A stretch of 64,000 nucleotides of DNA from UBA1413 sp037447215 (GTDB lineage: Bacteria; Bacteroidota; Bacteroidia; Bacteroidales; Prolixibacteraceae), in assembly GCA_037447215.1 (NCBI GenBank), contig JBBIHB010000010.1:34586-98585 (forward strand). The letters run 5' to 3'. Below the pieces are notes generated by a model that ran no database searches, was not told the origin of the DNA, and worked only from the letters and a program-made list of their open reading frames with translations. Of this stretch, positions 17,134-27,106 are shown piece by piece (position 1 is the first letter of the stretch; every line of letters begins with the position of its first letter). Made by a program: the position numbers and the translations under genes.

Positions 17134-18881
17134 AATTTTTCCCTGATGTACCTTTTTTCGTTGATTTTCTGATCGATAACTTCCGAATCGCTGCCAATTT
17201 CTTTAGCTTTGCGCCAATACTCCACAGCTTCATCAACACGGTCGAGCATATAGAGAATATCGCCATAATGATCGAGCAATGTGGGGTTCTCGTTACCTCC
17301 GTTTTTTAAGGCAGTTTCCATATAAAATCTGGCAAGCGTATAATTTTTTTTCTTAAAAAGCACCCATGCATAGGTATCCAGGTAAGTAGGATTATCAGGG
17401 AACCGCTCCACTACTTTTGCGCTCATCCGCTCTGCTTTATCAAGGTCGAGTTCGGCAAGTGAAAGATAGTAAGCATAATTGTTCAGGGCAATGAAATTTT
17501 CAGGTTCAAGTTTCAACGCTTCATCAAAATGCCTGAATGCTTCATCAAGCTTTTTCATCTTATAATACGATTCACCCTTGATAAAAGTCAACTGTCCGGC
17601 CATTTGCGGATTATCCACTACATACATCAAACCTTCATCGGCAATGGAAATGGCTTCTTCGGGTTTCGAAAGTTGTACACAGGCAATGGCATGAAAAAAG
17701 TAAAATTCGGGTTGATTGGGAAAAATATCAATGGTTGTTTTAGAATGATTGTAGAGGCTTTGCCAGTCCTGCAATTCGTTGTCAATATAGAGGATTTGTT
17801 GCCAAACCATATAATCGTTCATTCCCATCTGGGTTACATTGAGCAATTGCGAACGTGCATCCTGAAAGCGTTTGTTCCTGATAAGGTAATCGGCATAAAC
17901 GGTGTAAACCCTGAAATCATCGAAATGAACATCCATCAACGCTTTAATAAGTTTTTCAACCTGATCGTTGGTAAGTCTGTACTCTTCTTTATTTTCGGTG
18001 TGCAACAGATAAAGCTGAAGTTTGGTGTCGAGATCGACTTCGTTGCTTTCAAACCCATTAAGGGTATGAAAAAATGAACGATCGATGTTCCCCTCTGAAC
18101 GGTAATAATTTGCCATCGAGAAATGTACATACCCATTATCGGGATCCATTTCCAGAATTTTGTTGTAATATTTCAGTGCATTCTCTTTATCCCCTTCATC
18201 GAGATATGCATCGGCCAGTAAACCGTAATATCTTGGTTCAGCCGGATTAAATTCAATCAGGCGCTGAATTTCGGCCATTGCTTCTCGTGGTTTGCCGGCA
18301 TCGCGGTAAACCTGTTCCTTCATTAATGTGATATGCTCGTTAATGCCGGTTTTACGTTCAAGATCGTTGAATGCTTTTATCGATTCGTCGTATTTTTTTG
18401 CCGAGGCAAACATCATGGCTTTCATGTAAATAAACTCCTGGTTTTCGGGATCAATACTTAAAAGCTGATCATACAACACAGCCGATTCAATGAATTTTCC
18501 GGTTTGGCTATAAATACGGGCCAGGAGCAATTTGTACCATTTATTTTCAGGATTCAGGCTGATGGCTTTTTCGAGCAGTAGCGATGCGCTTGTAAGATCA
18601 TTGTTGGCCACATGAATATTGGCCAGTTCAAACATTGCAGCCGATGAATTTGGGTCAATCTCAAGACAAGCTGATAACAAAGATACGGCACGCTGCTGAT
18701 TACCAATGGTTTTTTGCTTCAAGGCTTCAATAAACAAGTACTGAAACTCTTTCTGTTTATCTTCATGGAGTTCCTGTTCAGCTTTGGATTCCTGTTTACT
18801 GGCGGTCGGTTTTTGAGAGCTTTTACACGAATTGAAAAATACCGCAACAAGCAGGGTAACAAAAATAAATAATTTTTTCAT
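17130..18881 (-). CDS. TPR-repeat lipoprotein
   Basis: I place the start at 18881, where MKKLFIFVTLLVAVFFNSC forms a lipoprotein signal with Cys19; the longer in-frame start at 18947 would overlap dut and bury this signal. The rest is a row of about 12 tetratricopeptide repeats, seen as repeated patterns such as ALKYYNKILEMDPDNGYVHF and AFRHFDEALKLEPENFIALN. TPR lipoproteins of this type usually serve as scaffolds in the periplasm. The gene starts 4 bases after the dut stop and is coupled to DUF4292, so it is probably an envelope assembly partner of the two downstream products. Confidence 0.85.
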   Translation of the reverse strand: MKKLFIFVTLLVAVFFNSCKSSQKPTASKQESKAEQELHEDKQKEFQYLFIEALKQKTIGNQQRAVSLLSACLEIDPNSSAAMFELANIHVANNDLTSASLLLEKAISLNPENKWYKLLLARIYSQTGKFIESAVLYDQLLSIDPENQEFIYMKAMMFASAKKYDESIKAFNDLERKTGINEHITLMKEQVYRDAGKPREAMAEIQRLIEFNPAEPRYYGLLADAYLDEGDKENALKYYNKILEMDPDNGYVHFSMANYYRSEGNIDRSFFHTLNGFESNEVDLDTKLQLYLLHTENKEEYRLTNDQVEKLIKALMDVHFDDFRVYTVYADYLIRNKRFQDARSQLLNVTQMGMNDYMVWQQILYIDNELQDWQSLYNHSKTTIDIFPNQPEFYFFHAIACVQLSKPEEAISIADEGLMYVVDNPQMAGQLTFIKGESYYKMKKLDEAFRHFDEALKLEPENFIALNNYAYYLSLAELDLDKAERMSAKVVERFPDNPTYLDTYAWVLFKKKNYTLARFYMETALKNGGNENPTLLDHYGDILYMLDRVDEAVEYWRKAKEIGSDSEVIDQKINEKRYIREKL

Positions 18882-18885
18882 CCGG

Positions 18886-19320
18886 CTAATTTTTTCCTGT
18901 GTGCCCGAAACCACCCTCCCCACGAGAGGTTTCTTCCAGGACTTCACTTAATTTCCATTCTACTTTTTCGTGCCTGGCTACTACCATCTGGCAAATGCGG
19001 TCGCCATTCCTGACTGTAAAATCCTCATTTGAGAGGTTGACGAGAATAATTCCGACCTCTCCCCTATAATCAGCATCAATGGTTCCCGGTGTATTCAAAA
19101 CAGTTACCCCGGTTTTCAGGGCAAGACCGCTACGCGGCCTGATCTGTGCCTCATAACCTTCGGGAATCTCCAAATACAAACCCGTGGGGATAAGCCTTCT
19201 TTCCAAAGGTTTCAAAACTATATCTTCCGCGAGAAAAGCCCTTATGTCCATTCCCGCAGAATGAACTGTGATGTATGATGGCAACTCATTGGTTGACCGG
19301 TTAATTATCTTTATTTGCAT
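18886..19320 (-). CDS. dut: dUTP diphosphatase
   Basis: This 144-aa trimeric dUTPase hydrolyses dUTP to dUMP and PPi, keeping uracil out of DNA and supplying thymidylate synthesis. All five motifs are visible: SAGMDIRAFL, RPRSGLALK, GTIDADYRGE (catalytic Asp), NGDRICQMV and the C-terminal GEGGFGHTG. The ATG at 19320 (MQIKIINRS) fits the family start; a start three codons earlier is possible. It is the first gene of the four-gene envelope unit, so its promoter probably drives all four. Confidence 0.95.
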   Translation of the reverse strand: MQIKIINRSTNELPSYITVHSAGMDIRAFLAEDIVLKPLERRLIPTGLYLEIPEGYEAQIRPRSGLALKTGVTVLNTPGTIDADYRGEVGIILVNLSNEDFTVRNGDRICQMVVARHEKVEWKLSEVLEETSRGEGGFGHTGKN

Positions 19321-19392
19321 GAATATCAAAATTAAAGGGCGCTAAGATACTTAAAAGGTAAAAACGTAATGGGGTATTAACAAATATTAGAA

Positions 19393-20421
19393 CTATTTTG
19401 CAGCCCAATTGCTTTTTATCCCATTTTTTTTTCTGAAATGCTCAATGAAAAAATTATGATCGTTTCGTTTAGTGAAAATCTGAGATACCGTATCAGGTTC
19501 AAAATCCCTGACATCGGCAAATAAATGCGGCAGCCTGTATGTAGAAGCATCGGTATAAAGTCCGTATTCCTTTAATTTAATTTTGTTCAGTTGATCAAGT
19601 ATCCAATTGTAAACAAATGTGGGATCATAAATCCAGAAAGGTACAAAATCGATGTTGGGTTTACCTGTGCCCGTATCCCAATAATTGGCCCGGCTGATAT
19701 TTTTCAGAGTGACCATGTTTGATGGGTTAAGCTTCCCGCCGATAAGGCTCATGGGAATGTTAATATCCACTTTCCAGTATTCCTCCTTTTTATCGGATAA
19801 ACCGGCCAGTTCGAGCATGGCTACTGCAAAAGCGGAACAACCGGCACCTTCATCTTCAAACAAAGGCCAGAATGCACCGCCATAATGAATATTTTGCCGG
19901 TGACCCGTTTCTTTGGCAGTACTGAATTTCTCAATAAAATCGAGTATCCGGATTGCCGAACATTCGCTCAGTCGATAAGTAATGGCTGCCAGCCTATTTC
20001 TTTTTGAATATTTTCTTATAATTTGCTCCAGTTTTTCATTGGTTTCCATTTTTCCATCAAGACCAATACCTAAAATACCTAATCCTATTTTTTCGTTTAA
20101 TACCAATTGCTGTTGTTGCTTTCTCGAGGCTGAAGCCATACCCTTATAAACCGGTAAAGGCCATAATGGTGTTGTTAATTTGATAAACATGTGGCCAAGT
20201 GGATAGTCGCCTCCCTGAATAAAATTGGCGATAAATCCCTTTTTATAGGAATTGAGGAGGGAGTTTGGGGAACTCCAATCAAATTCAACCGGGGCGGGAA
20301 TGGTATAGATAGTCAGTTCGTGGAACGGGAACGGACTTTTTTCCTGAGCGTTAGCGGTACTCTGTACCTGAAATATCAGAACAGAAAATAAAACGAATAT
20401 TTTGCTTCTGTATTTTCGCAT
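19393..20421 (-). CDS. Secreted protein of unknown function, possible permuted papain-like fold
   Basis: I do not recognise a named family. From the ATG at 20421 the 342-aa product has a signal peptide (about 1-26, ending TANAQ). Two local motifs stand out: YPLGHMFIKL near residue 70 and GAGCSAFAVAMLELAG near 200. A His followed much later by a Cys at the start of a helix is the order found in circularly permuted NlpC/P60 (YaeF/YiiX-like) enzymes, so a peptidase or amidase-like activity is possible. This is inference from motif order only. The gene stands alone with no clear functional neighbour. Confidence 0.6.
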   Translation of the reverse strand: MRKYRSKIFVLFSVLIFQVQSTANAQEKSPFPFHELTIYTIPAPVEFDWSSPNSLLNSYKKGFIANFIQGGDYPLGHMFIKLTTPLWPLPVYKGMASASRKQQQQLVLNEKIGLGILGIGLDGKMETNEKLEQIIRKYSKRNRLAAITYRLSECSAIRILDFIEKFSTAKETGHRQNIHYGGAFWPLFEDEGAGCSAFAVAMLELAGLSDKKEEYWKVDINIPMSLIGGKLNPSNMVTLKNISRANYWDTGTGKPNIDFVPFWIYDPTFVYNWILDQLNKIKLKEYGLYTDASTYRLPHLFADVRDFEPDTVSQIFTKRNDHNFFIEHFRKKNGIKSNWAAK

Positions 20422-20527
20422 TGTTTCCTCAATTGAATTATTTAGCAAAATATACAACCATTTGATGGAACCTGAAATACAATATAATCAGATAACAATG
20501 AAATTACCAAAACAATAATACGATTTC

Positions 20528-21025
20528 CTATTTACTGCCCAGATATGGAAATACCAAATAAGTATAAATAAAACAACCGGCGCAGAATCCAATGGACAAT
20601 TCGAGGAAAGCAAACAGGGTAAGTATTCCAGCAACTACAACCGATGCAATAAAAAACCCCGAAAGATAAAGTACCAGTATGGTTGAGCTCATTAGAAACC
20701 CAAGCCGTGCTGCAAATATTTTAGGAGCTTTGTCGATGGATTTAATTTCAAGCCGAAGCCATGATACCAACCGATCGCTGATGTAACTGACAGGAGATAT
20801 TGGTATCGATGTAAATGCCCTGATGAAAAAATCGGCAACCAAAAATAATAGAAGAAAAGTTGAATTCATCACGATAGAAACTGAAACAAGTATTATAGTA
20901 ATGAGTGCGTTGCAACGAACCACCCGCTCATTTACTCTTTCGTCGGAAACCGGACAGATTAATTCTTTTGCTGTCACTTTACTTGATTTTGATTGTAACA
21001 ATACGAAATTAATACTAAAAGGCAA
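20528..21025 (-). CDS. DUF4395 membrane protein
   Basis: The 165-aa protein opens with CPVSDERVNERVVRCNA, the signature of DUF4395, and has about four hydrophobic segments (roughly 45-70, 103-125, 125-145 and 145-160), ending in a GFCAGCFIY motif with two cysteines. Family members are integral membrane proteins of unknown role, sometimes found with thioredoxin-like proteins; no such neighbour is here. The start at 21025 adds about 20 residues before the conserved motif and is the only ATG upstream of it. Confidence 0.8.
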   Translation of the reverse strand: MPFSINFVLLQSKSSKVTAKELICPVSDERVNERVVRCNALITIILVSVSIVMNSTFLLLFLVADFFIRAFTSIPISPVSYISDRLVSWLRLEIKSIDKAPKIFAARLGFLMSSTILVLYLSGFFIASVVVAGILTLFAFLELSIGFCAGCFIYTYLVFPYLGSK

Positions 21026-21175
21026 TTAAGTCTGTTATAAAAACAACAGATTATAATAGAGGTTCATTTTTCTTAAAATCAATTTATTTTCGTTCATCCC
21101 CAATATGCATTATAATAAATTTATAACTTGCACAAAAAAATTTGAATGAAATTTCATCCTACCTATCATCTGATG

Positions 21176-21197
21176 CTTTACCATAAATTTGGTAAAG
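21176..21197. promoter_or_regulatory. Small inverted repeat upstream of the glycyl radical activase gene
   Basis: CTTTACC (21176-21182) and GGTAAAG (21191-21197) form a 7-bp perfect dyad with an 8-base spacer, about 120 bases before the activase ATG. It could be an operator for a dimeric regulator or a hairpin; no other copy was noticed. Confidence 0.3.
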
Positions 21198-21314
21198 GTT
21201 TATATGAATGCTGGATTTTATAACTTCCTTCCCATTCCTGTTAATGCGACTTTTTTACTTTTTAAAAATTATTTCGGGGTTTCATTCTTAAATTTTTAAC
21301 TTGTTTTTTTCGGA

Positions 21315-22112
21315 ATGGAAGGTACTATCTTCAATATCAAACGGTTTGCTGTACACGACGGGCCAGGAATTAGGACTACGGTGTTCCTGAAAGGTTGTCC
21401 TTTGTATTGCCGATGGTGCCACAATCCCGAAAGCAGGGATGAGGCCATTCAGGTTGTTAAGAAACAAAAGGTTCTCGATGGCAGGACATTTTGGCAATCG
21501 GAAGAAGTTGGAAAAAGGATTTCGGTAGAAACCCTGATGTATGAAATTGAAAAAGAACGATTAGTAATGGAAGAGAGTGGAGGGGGCGTTACTTTTTCGG
21601 GCGGTGAACCACTTTTCCAACCTGAATTTCTTATATTGGCATTACAGGCATGTAAAACTGGCGGCCTTCATACTGCAGTTGACACATCGGGGTATGCCGA
21701 AGCATCCGTTTTTGAACATATATTGCCTTTTACCGATCTTTTCCTGTATGACCTGAAAATAATGGATGAGCAGCTTCACCAGGCATATACGGGTGTGGGT
21801 AACCGGCAGATTCACCGGAACCTCGGATGGCTGGCAGGTAAAAATGCCAATATTATAATCAGAATCCCTCTGTTGAACGGAATAACAGCCACTCATGAAA
21901 ATATCATCCAGATTGCCGACTTTGTATCATTGATGAAACAACAGATAAACCAGATTGATCTGTTGCCTTTCCACCGCATTGGAGTCGGAAAATACCGAAG
22001 GTTTGGAATTCCCTATGAATTCGGTAACTCGAACTATACTCCTGATAAAGAGCAGTTGAAAACAATATCAGGAATTTTTGTAGAGAGAGGATTCATTGTA
22101 CGCACCACTTAA
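21315..22112 (+). CDS. Glycyl radical enzyme activating protein (radical SAM)
   Basis: The 265-aa protein installs the glycyl radical on its partner enzyme using SAM and a [4Fe-4S] cluster. The cluster motif is GCPLYCRWCHNPE (Cys28, Cys32, Cys35), preceded by FAVHDGPGIRTTVFLKG, a family signature, and followed by the SAM-binding GGGVTFSGGEPL. It is short, like PflA, and lacks the ferredoxin-like insert with extra cysteines that many activases of GRE eliminases carry. It lies 66 bases before the glycyl radical enzyme in the same direction, and is certainly its activase. The system should work only under anoxic conditions. Confidence 0.92.
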   Translation: MEGTIFNIKRFAVHDGPGIRTTVFLKGCPLYCRWCHNPESRDEAIQVVKKQKVLDGRTFWQSEEVGKRISVETLMYEIEKERLVMEESGGGVTFSGGEPLFQPEFLILALQACKTGGLHTAVDTSGYAEASVFEHILPFTDLFLYDLKIMDEQLHQAYTGVGNRQIHRNLGWLAGKNANIIIRIPLLNGITATHENIIQIADFVSLMKQQINQIDLLPFHRIGVGKYRRFGIPYEFGNSNYTPDKEQLKTISGIFVERGFIVRTT

Positions 22113-22178
22113 ATTCAATAATTAAAATAAAAAATCGTCCAAAAGCTGACGGATCATAAATTAATAATTACAACCAAA

Positions 22179-24542
22179 ATGACGCCACGTATTCAAAAAC
22201 TCAGGGAAGAAAGCCTTCGGGCCGTTTACAAGATATCGGCCGAAAGGGCATTGTTGGTAACACAGTTTTACCGCGACCACCTTGCATTTGGCGATTCGGT
22301 TCCGGTTCAGCGTGCAAAAGCATTCAACCACATCCTGGAGAACAAACACATTTGTATTAACCCGGGTGAATTGATTGTAGGTGAACGAGGGCCAGCTCCC
22401 AAAGCTACTCCCACATATCCTGAGATAACGGTCCATTCGCTGCAGGACCTCGATATCCTGAATTCGAGAAAGAAAGTTTGGTTCAGGGTCGATGAAGCAA
22501 CCCGGGAAGCATACCAAAACGTAATTATTCCATTCTGGCAACGCCGTTCCAACCGTGACCGTATTATGCAGTCTATGTCTCCCAAATGGCACCTTGCCTA
22601 TGATTCAGGTATTTTTACCGAATTCATGGAGCAACGGGCGCCCGGACATACAGTTGCCGGTAACAAAATTTACAAAAAAGGGATGACCGAAATAATTACT
22701 GAAATTGACTGTGAAATTTCCCGGCTCGATTTTCTGAACGATATTCATGCTTTTAAAAAAAATGAAGAGTTGAAAGCGATGCGCATATCTGCTGAAGCTA
22801 TAATTCTTTATGCAAACCGCCATGCAGCAAAACTGAAAGAACTTGCCAAAGCCGAAGAAAACCCCGAAACAAAAAAAGAATTGTTGTCGTTGGCTCAAAT
22901 TTGCATGAAAGTTCCGGCACATGCACCTGAAACGTTCCATGAAGCTTTGCAGTATTATTGGTTTATCCATGTAGGGGTGATCACTGAATTGAATCCCTGG
23001 GACAGTTTCAACCCTGGCCGGCTCGACCAGCATCTTTATCCATTTTACAAGAAGGAAAGCAACGAAGGAACCCTTACAAAAGAGAAAGCCATTGAACTAT
23101 TGCAATCGTTCTGGATTAAATTCAATAATCATCCTGCGCCTCCAAAAGTAGGGGTTACAGCACAGGAAAGCAACACCTACACCGATTTTGCCCTGATCAA
23201 CTTTGGGGGAGTAAAAGAAGATGGTTCGGATGCAGTAAATGAATTAACCTACATCCTCCTCGATGTTATTGAAGAAATGCGTTTGCTCCAGCCAAGTTCC
23301 ATGATACAGTTAAGCCGGAAAAATCCCGATTTGCTTATCGATAGGGCGGTAAGGATTGTGAAAACCGGATTTGGCCAACCCTCCATATTCAACACCGACG
23401 CCATTATTCAGGAACTGACCTGCCAGGGTAAAGATATTGCCGATGCCCGGAACGGCGGAGCCAGTGGATGTGTGGAAAGCGGTGCATTTGGAACTGAAAG
23501 TTACATTCTTACCGGCTATTTCAATCTTCCCAAAATTCTCGAGATAACCCTTCATAACGGTTACGATCCACGCACCGGCAAACTAATTGGGTTAAAAACT
23601 GGCAATCCAGCATCAATTTCAACCTATAATGAACTGGTTCTGGCATTTACAAAGCAGGTTCAACATTTTGCAGAAATTAAAATATGGGGCAGCCATCTGA
23701 TTGAGAGTATTTTCATGGAACACATGCCTACACCTTTTCTTTCGCTGGTTATCGACGATTGTGTGGCAAACGGAACCGATTACCTGTGCGGGGGAGCACG
23801 TTACAACACCAACTATCTACAGGGAGTCGGAATAGGTACAGTAACCGATAGCCTTACTGCGCTCAAAACACATGTATTTGAAAACAAAACCATTTCACTG
23901 CCCGAATTTCTAACAGCACTTGACCGTGATTTTGAAGGATATGAAGATCTTCGTTATAACCTGATTTATAATACTCCGAAATACGGGAACGATGACAACA
24001 GAGCTGATGATGAACTACGCACTGTCTTCAGTATTTATTATAATGCAGTAACCGGGCGTCACTCTCCACGGGGTGCAACCTGGCAGATCAATTTGTTACC
24101 TACCACATGCCATATTTATTTCGGGAGTGTAATGCAAGCCAGTCCCGATGGCCGGAAAGCCGGACTACCGGTTTCGGAAGGAATATCGCCGGTACAGGGA
24201 GCCGATGTAATGGGCCCGACAGCAGTCATCAAATCGGCTGCAAAAATCGACCATCTCCGCACAGGGGGAACATTGCTTAACCAGAAATTTTCTCCTGCTT
24301 TTTTCCGGACCGATGATGATATGCGGAAAATTTCCCAGCTGGTCAGGAGTTATTTCAGGATGGACGGCCATCATATCCAGTTCAATGTAGTAAATGCCGA
24401 TACCTTACGTGAGGCTCAGAAACATCCCGAAAAATACCGTGACCTGATTGTACGCGTTGCCGGTTACAGCGATTACTTCAATGACCTTGGCGAAGACCTG
24501 CAGGAAGAAATCATCCGGCGAACAGAATACGATTCAATGTAA
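22179..24542 (+). CDS. hypD: Glycyl radical enzyme, probable trans-4-hydroxy-L-proline dehydratase
   Basis: The 787-aa protein is a glycyl radical dehydratase/lyase. Cys431 and Glu433 in SGCVESG and Gly762 in RVAGYSDYF are the thiyl, base and radical sites. The whole length follows HypD closely: SPKWHLAYDSGIFTEFMEQR, RAPGHTV, ELNPWDSFNPGRLDQH, NTYTDFA, GGTLLNQ. The residue numbers sit exactly three below those I recall for Clostridioides difficile HypD (C434, E436, G765). HypD converts trans-4-hydroxyproline to pyrroline-5-carboxylate, letting the cell use collagen-derived or plant hydroxyproline. The usual partner proC is not adjacent. A related eliminase cannot be fully excluded. Confidence 0.75.
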   Translation: MTPRIQKLREESLRAVYKISAERALLVTQFYRDHLAFGDSVPVQRAKAFNHILENKHICINPGELIVGERGPAPKATPTYPEITVHSLQDLDILNSRKKVWFRVDEATREAYQNVIIPFWQRRSNRDRIMQSMSPKWHLAYDSGIFTEFMEQRAPGHTVAGNKIYKKGMTEIITEIDCEISRLDFLNDIHAFKKNEELKAMRISAEAIILYANRHAAKLKELAKAEENPETKKELLSLAQICMKVPAHAPETFHEALQYYWFIHVGVITELNPWDSFNPGRLDQHLYPFYKKESNEGTLTKEKAIELLQSFWIKFNNHPAPPKVGVTAQESNTYTDFALINFGGVKEDGSDAVNELTYILLDVIEEMRLLQPSSMIQLSRKNPDLLIDRAVRIVKTGFGQPSIFNTDAIIQELTCQGKDIADARNGGASGCVESGAFGTESYILTGYFNLPKILEITLHNGYDPRTGKLIGLKTGNPASISTYNELVLAFTKQVQHFAEIKIWGSHLIESIFMEHMPTPFLSLVIDDCVANGTDYLCGGARYNTNYLQGVGIGTVTDSLTALKTHVFENKTISLPEFLTALDRDFEGYEDLRYNLIYNTPKYGNDDNRADDELRTVFSIYYNAVTGRHSPRGATWQINLLPTTCHIYFGSVMQASPDGRKAGLPVSEGISPVQGADVMGPTAVIKSAAKIDHLRTGGTLLNQKFSPAFFRTDDDMRKISQLVRSYFRMDGHHIQFNVVNADTLREAQKHPEKYRDLIVRVAGYSDYFNDLGEDLQEEIIRRTEYDSM

Positions 24543-24638
24543 TTGGCTGTTTGAAGTAAATTATGCATCCCGTAAAATTGCCGGGCACGGTTAAAAGTAT
24601 ATTTTTACACGTTTTTTATTGATAACACTTTATAAACA

Positions 24639-25166
24639 ATGTACATTCTCATTGCTGCAAGTAATATGGCAACCGTTGAGGTAAAAGGTCCCGACGGGAT
24701 TGTATTTTTAATCTCCTTTGCCATATTGTTCATTATTCCAGCTATTTACTTTATTTTCAGATATTTTCGGAAAAACAGAAATCAATATACGGCTACCTCC
24801 CCGATTTTCAGCAGGAAAAAAATTGCCATCGAACTCGAAAAAGACCGCAAGTATTACCCTGATTTTGTAAAAATCAGCATAAAAAATACCGGGAAGAAAG
24901 ATATTGACCTGGATCAACCCCTCCTGATTTTCAGAAATTTTTGGACAAAACGCAAATTTAAACTGAAAGGTACAAACCGGTATAATTTTTATCCATTGTT
25001 GCTCGAACCAGGTAAGACCCATGACCTGACCATTGACCTGAATCATTTTTACCGGCACGACAAACGGTTGAAACGTTATCCGCAAATTACGGTCATTGTT
25101 GCCGATGTCAATGGTAAAAAATATCCATCCCGGAGTATTATGCTCCGAAAAACCTTATTTCGCTGA
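24639..25166 (+). CDS. Single-pass membrane protein of unknown function
   Basis: I do not recognise the family. The 175-aa product has one strong membrane helix (about residues 20-42, FLISFAILFIIPAIYFIFRYF) followed by a basic stretch and a C-terminal, beta-rich, charged domain that by topology would be cytoplasmic or periplasmic. An alternative start at 24666 would shorten it by nine residues. The stop codon is two bases before the pullulanase ATG, so the two are almost certainly co-transcribed. Confidence 0.65.
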   Translation: MYILIAASNMATVEVKGPDGIVFLISFAILFIIPAIYFIFRYFRKNRNQYTATSPIFSRKKIAIELEKDRKYYPDFVKISIKNTGKKDIDLDQPLLIFRNFWTKRKFKLKGTNRYNFYPLLLEPGKTHDLTIDLNHFYRHDKRLKRYPQITVIVADVNGKKYPSRSIMLRKTLFR

Positions 25167-25168
25167 TT

Positions 25169-27106
25169 ATGCGGAGTTGGCATTTCAACCATATCGATTT
25201 TTCGACTTATCCGCATTACGGTAGCAACGACCTTGGCGTTCACTGGTCAAAAATCGGGACATTTTTCAGGATCTGGGCACCCACAGCCATCGAAGTTGAA
25301 CTGCGGCTCTACAGTAATGGCGAAAATAGCGAACCTCTGAAAATCATTTCATTACAAAAAGATAAAAAAGGAACCTGGATACACACTGAACCCGGCAATC
25401 TTGAAAACCTCTTTTATACGTTCAGGGTAAATGACGGTGAATGGCTTCACGAAGTCCCCGATCCTTATGCAAAGGCAACAGGGGTAAACGGTAACCGTGG
25501 GATGATCATCGATCTGTCGAAAACTTGTCCTAAAGGCTGGGGAAAAGATAAAGGACCAGAATTGAAAAACTTCACCGACTGTATTATTTATGAGCTTCAT
25601 ATCCGTGATTTTTCGATTGCTGAAAGTTCAGGAATGAAAAATAAAGGAAAATTTCTGGCATTTACCGAAAAGAATACCCGGTCGCCCCTTGGTGAAAAAA
25701 CCGGAATAGAACACCTGAAAGAACTTGGGATCACCCATATACACCTTTTACCTGTTTCCGATTTCCAATCGGTTGATGAGGAAAAACCTCAAAAAAAATA
25801 TAACTGGGGATACGATCCCCAAAATTTCAATGTCCCTGAAGGTTCGTATTCGACCAATCCTTACGACGGAGCAGTGAGGATTAAAGAGTTCAAAAAAATG
25901 GTAATGAGTCTTCATAAGCAGGGAATCGGCGTTATTATGGATGTGGTTTATAATCATACCTGGCTGACAAAAGGGTCGGTTTTCAATCAAACTGTTCCAG
26001 GATATTTTTACAGGCAAACCCATGATGGTTCGTTTTCCAATGCTTCGGGTTGCGGCAATGAAATTGCGTCGGAAAGAAGTATGGTCAGGAAATATATCAT
26101 CGATTCGCTGAAGTATTGGATAAACGAATACCATATTGATGGGTTTCGTTTTGATCTGATGGGGATTTTCGACCTTGAAACCATGAAAACAATCCGCAAG
26201 GAAATTGATATAATAAACCCGTTCATATTGCTTTACGGCGAAGGCTGGGCTGCCGACTGGAGTCCGATGCCCGAAGAAAACAGGGCTGTTAAAAGAAATG
26301 TTAAACATCTTCAACGCATTGCTGCCTTTAACGATGACATACGCGATGCCCTGAAAGGAAACCATGCCCAGAAAACCACCCGGGGTTTTGTAAATGGGCT
26401 TGGATTGCGCGAAGAAGCTGTCAAATTCGGCGTTGTTGCTGCTACCTGGCACACTCAGATTGTGTATAGTTATGTGGAATCATCGCACGAACCCTGGGCT
26501 GTGGAGCCTGACCAATGTATCAACTATGTTTCGTGCCACGATAATTTCACGCTTTTCGACAAGCTCAATATGAGCGTGCCGAAAGCTAGCCCCGAACAGT
26601 TGAAACGAATGGTAAAACTTGCCGGGGCAATCATCCTCACTTCGCAGGGAATCCCTTTTATTCATGCAGGTGAAGAACTCTGCCGAACCAAAAACGGCAA
26701 CGGAAATTCTTACAACGCACCCGATTCAGTGAACCAGATTGACTGGATCAGAAAATCGGTGTATAAAGATGTATCGGATTATTACTGCAAACTGGTTTCC
26801 CTGAGAAAAAACCATCCGGTTTTCCGATTGCCAACATCAGAAAAAATCAGGCAAAACCTCAACTTTTGCATCCAATACCAGGTTGGTGTGGTTTCGTATT
26901 GCATCAAAGGTGAATCAACAGGCGATATCTGGGATTTGGTTATTGTTGTATTCAATGCTAACCGTGAACCGGTAACCGTACCTATTCCCGATGGGGAATA
27001 CAGGATAATAGCATCCGGTGATGAAATTGATGAAAACGGTCTGGGAAAGATTAACGGCGAAAAAACTACGGTCGAACCATTGTCAATGCTGATGCTTGCC
27101 CGGTAA
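25169..27106 (+). CDS. pulA: Type I pullulanase (GH13)
   Basis: This 645-aa debranching enzyme hydrolyses alpha-1,6 bonds in pullulan, glycogen or limit dextrins. An N-terminal CBM48-like domain (about 15-110, with FRIWAPTAIEVELRLY) precedes the GH13 barrel. YNWGYDP is the pullulanase signature; DVVYNHTW, GFRFDLMG (nucleophile Asp), LLYGEGWAAD (acid/base Glu) and SCHDNFTLFD are conserved regions I-IV. There is no signal peptide, so it is cytoplasmic and more likely to act on glycogen or imported maltodextrin. Its TAA directly abuts the stop of the convergent alanine dehydrogenase gene. Confidence 0.92.
   Translation: MRSWHFNHIDFSTYPHYGSNDLGVHWSKIGTFFRIWAPTAIEVELRLYSNGENSEPLKIISLQKDKKGTWIHTEPGNLENLFYTFRVNDGEWLHEVPDPYAKATGVNGNRGMIIDLSKTCPKGWGKDKGPELKNFTDCIIYELHIRDFSIAESSGMKNKGKFLAFTEKNTRSPLGEKTGIEHLKELGITHIHLLPVSDFQSVDEEKPQKKYNWGYDPQNFNVPEGSYSTNPYDGAVRIKEFKKMVMSLHKQGIGVIMDVVYNHTWLTKGSVFNQTVPGYFYRQTHDGSFSNASGCGNEIASERSMVRKYIIDSLKYWINEYHIDGFRFDLMGIFDLETMKTIRKEIDIINPFILLYGEGWAADWSPMPEENRAVKRNVKHLQRIAAFNDDIRDALKGNHAQKTTRGFVNGLGLREEAVKFGVVAATWHTQIVYSYVESSHEPWAVEPDQCINYVSCHDNFTLFDKLNMSVPKASPEQLKRMVKLAGAIILTSQGIPFIHAGEELCRTKNGNGNSYNAPDSVNQIDWIRKSVYKDVSDYYCKLVSLRKNHPVFRLPTSEKIRQNLNFCIQYQVGVVSYCIKGESTGDIWDLVIVVFNANREPVTVPIPDGEYRIIASGDEIDENGLGKINGEKTTVEPLSMLMLAR

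Noticed and set aside
25748..26452. 234-codon minus-strand frame inside the pullulanase gene
   Set aside because: Antisense to conserved GH13 regions and has no recognisable features of its own.
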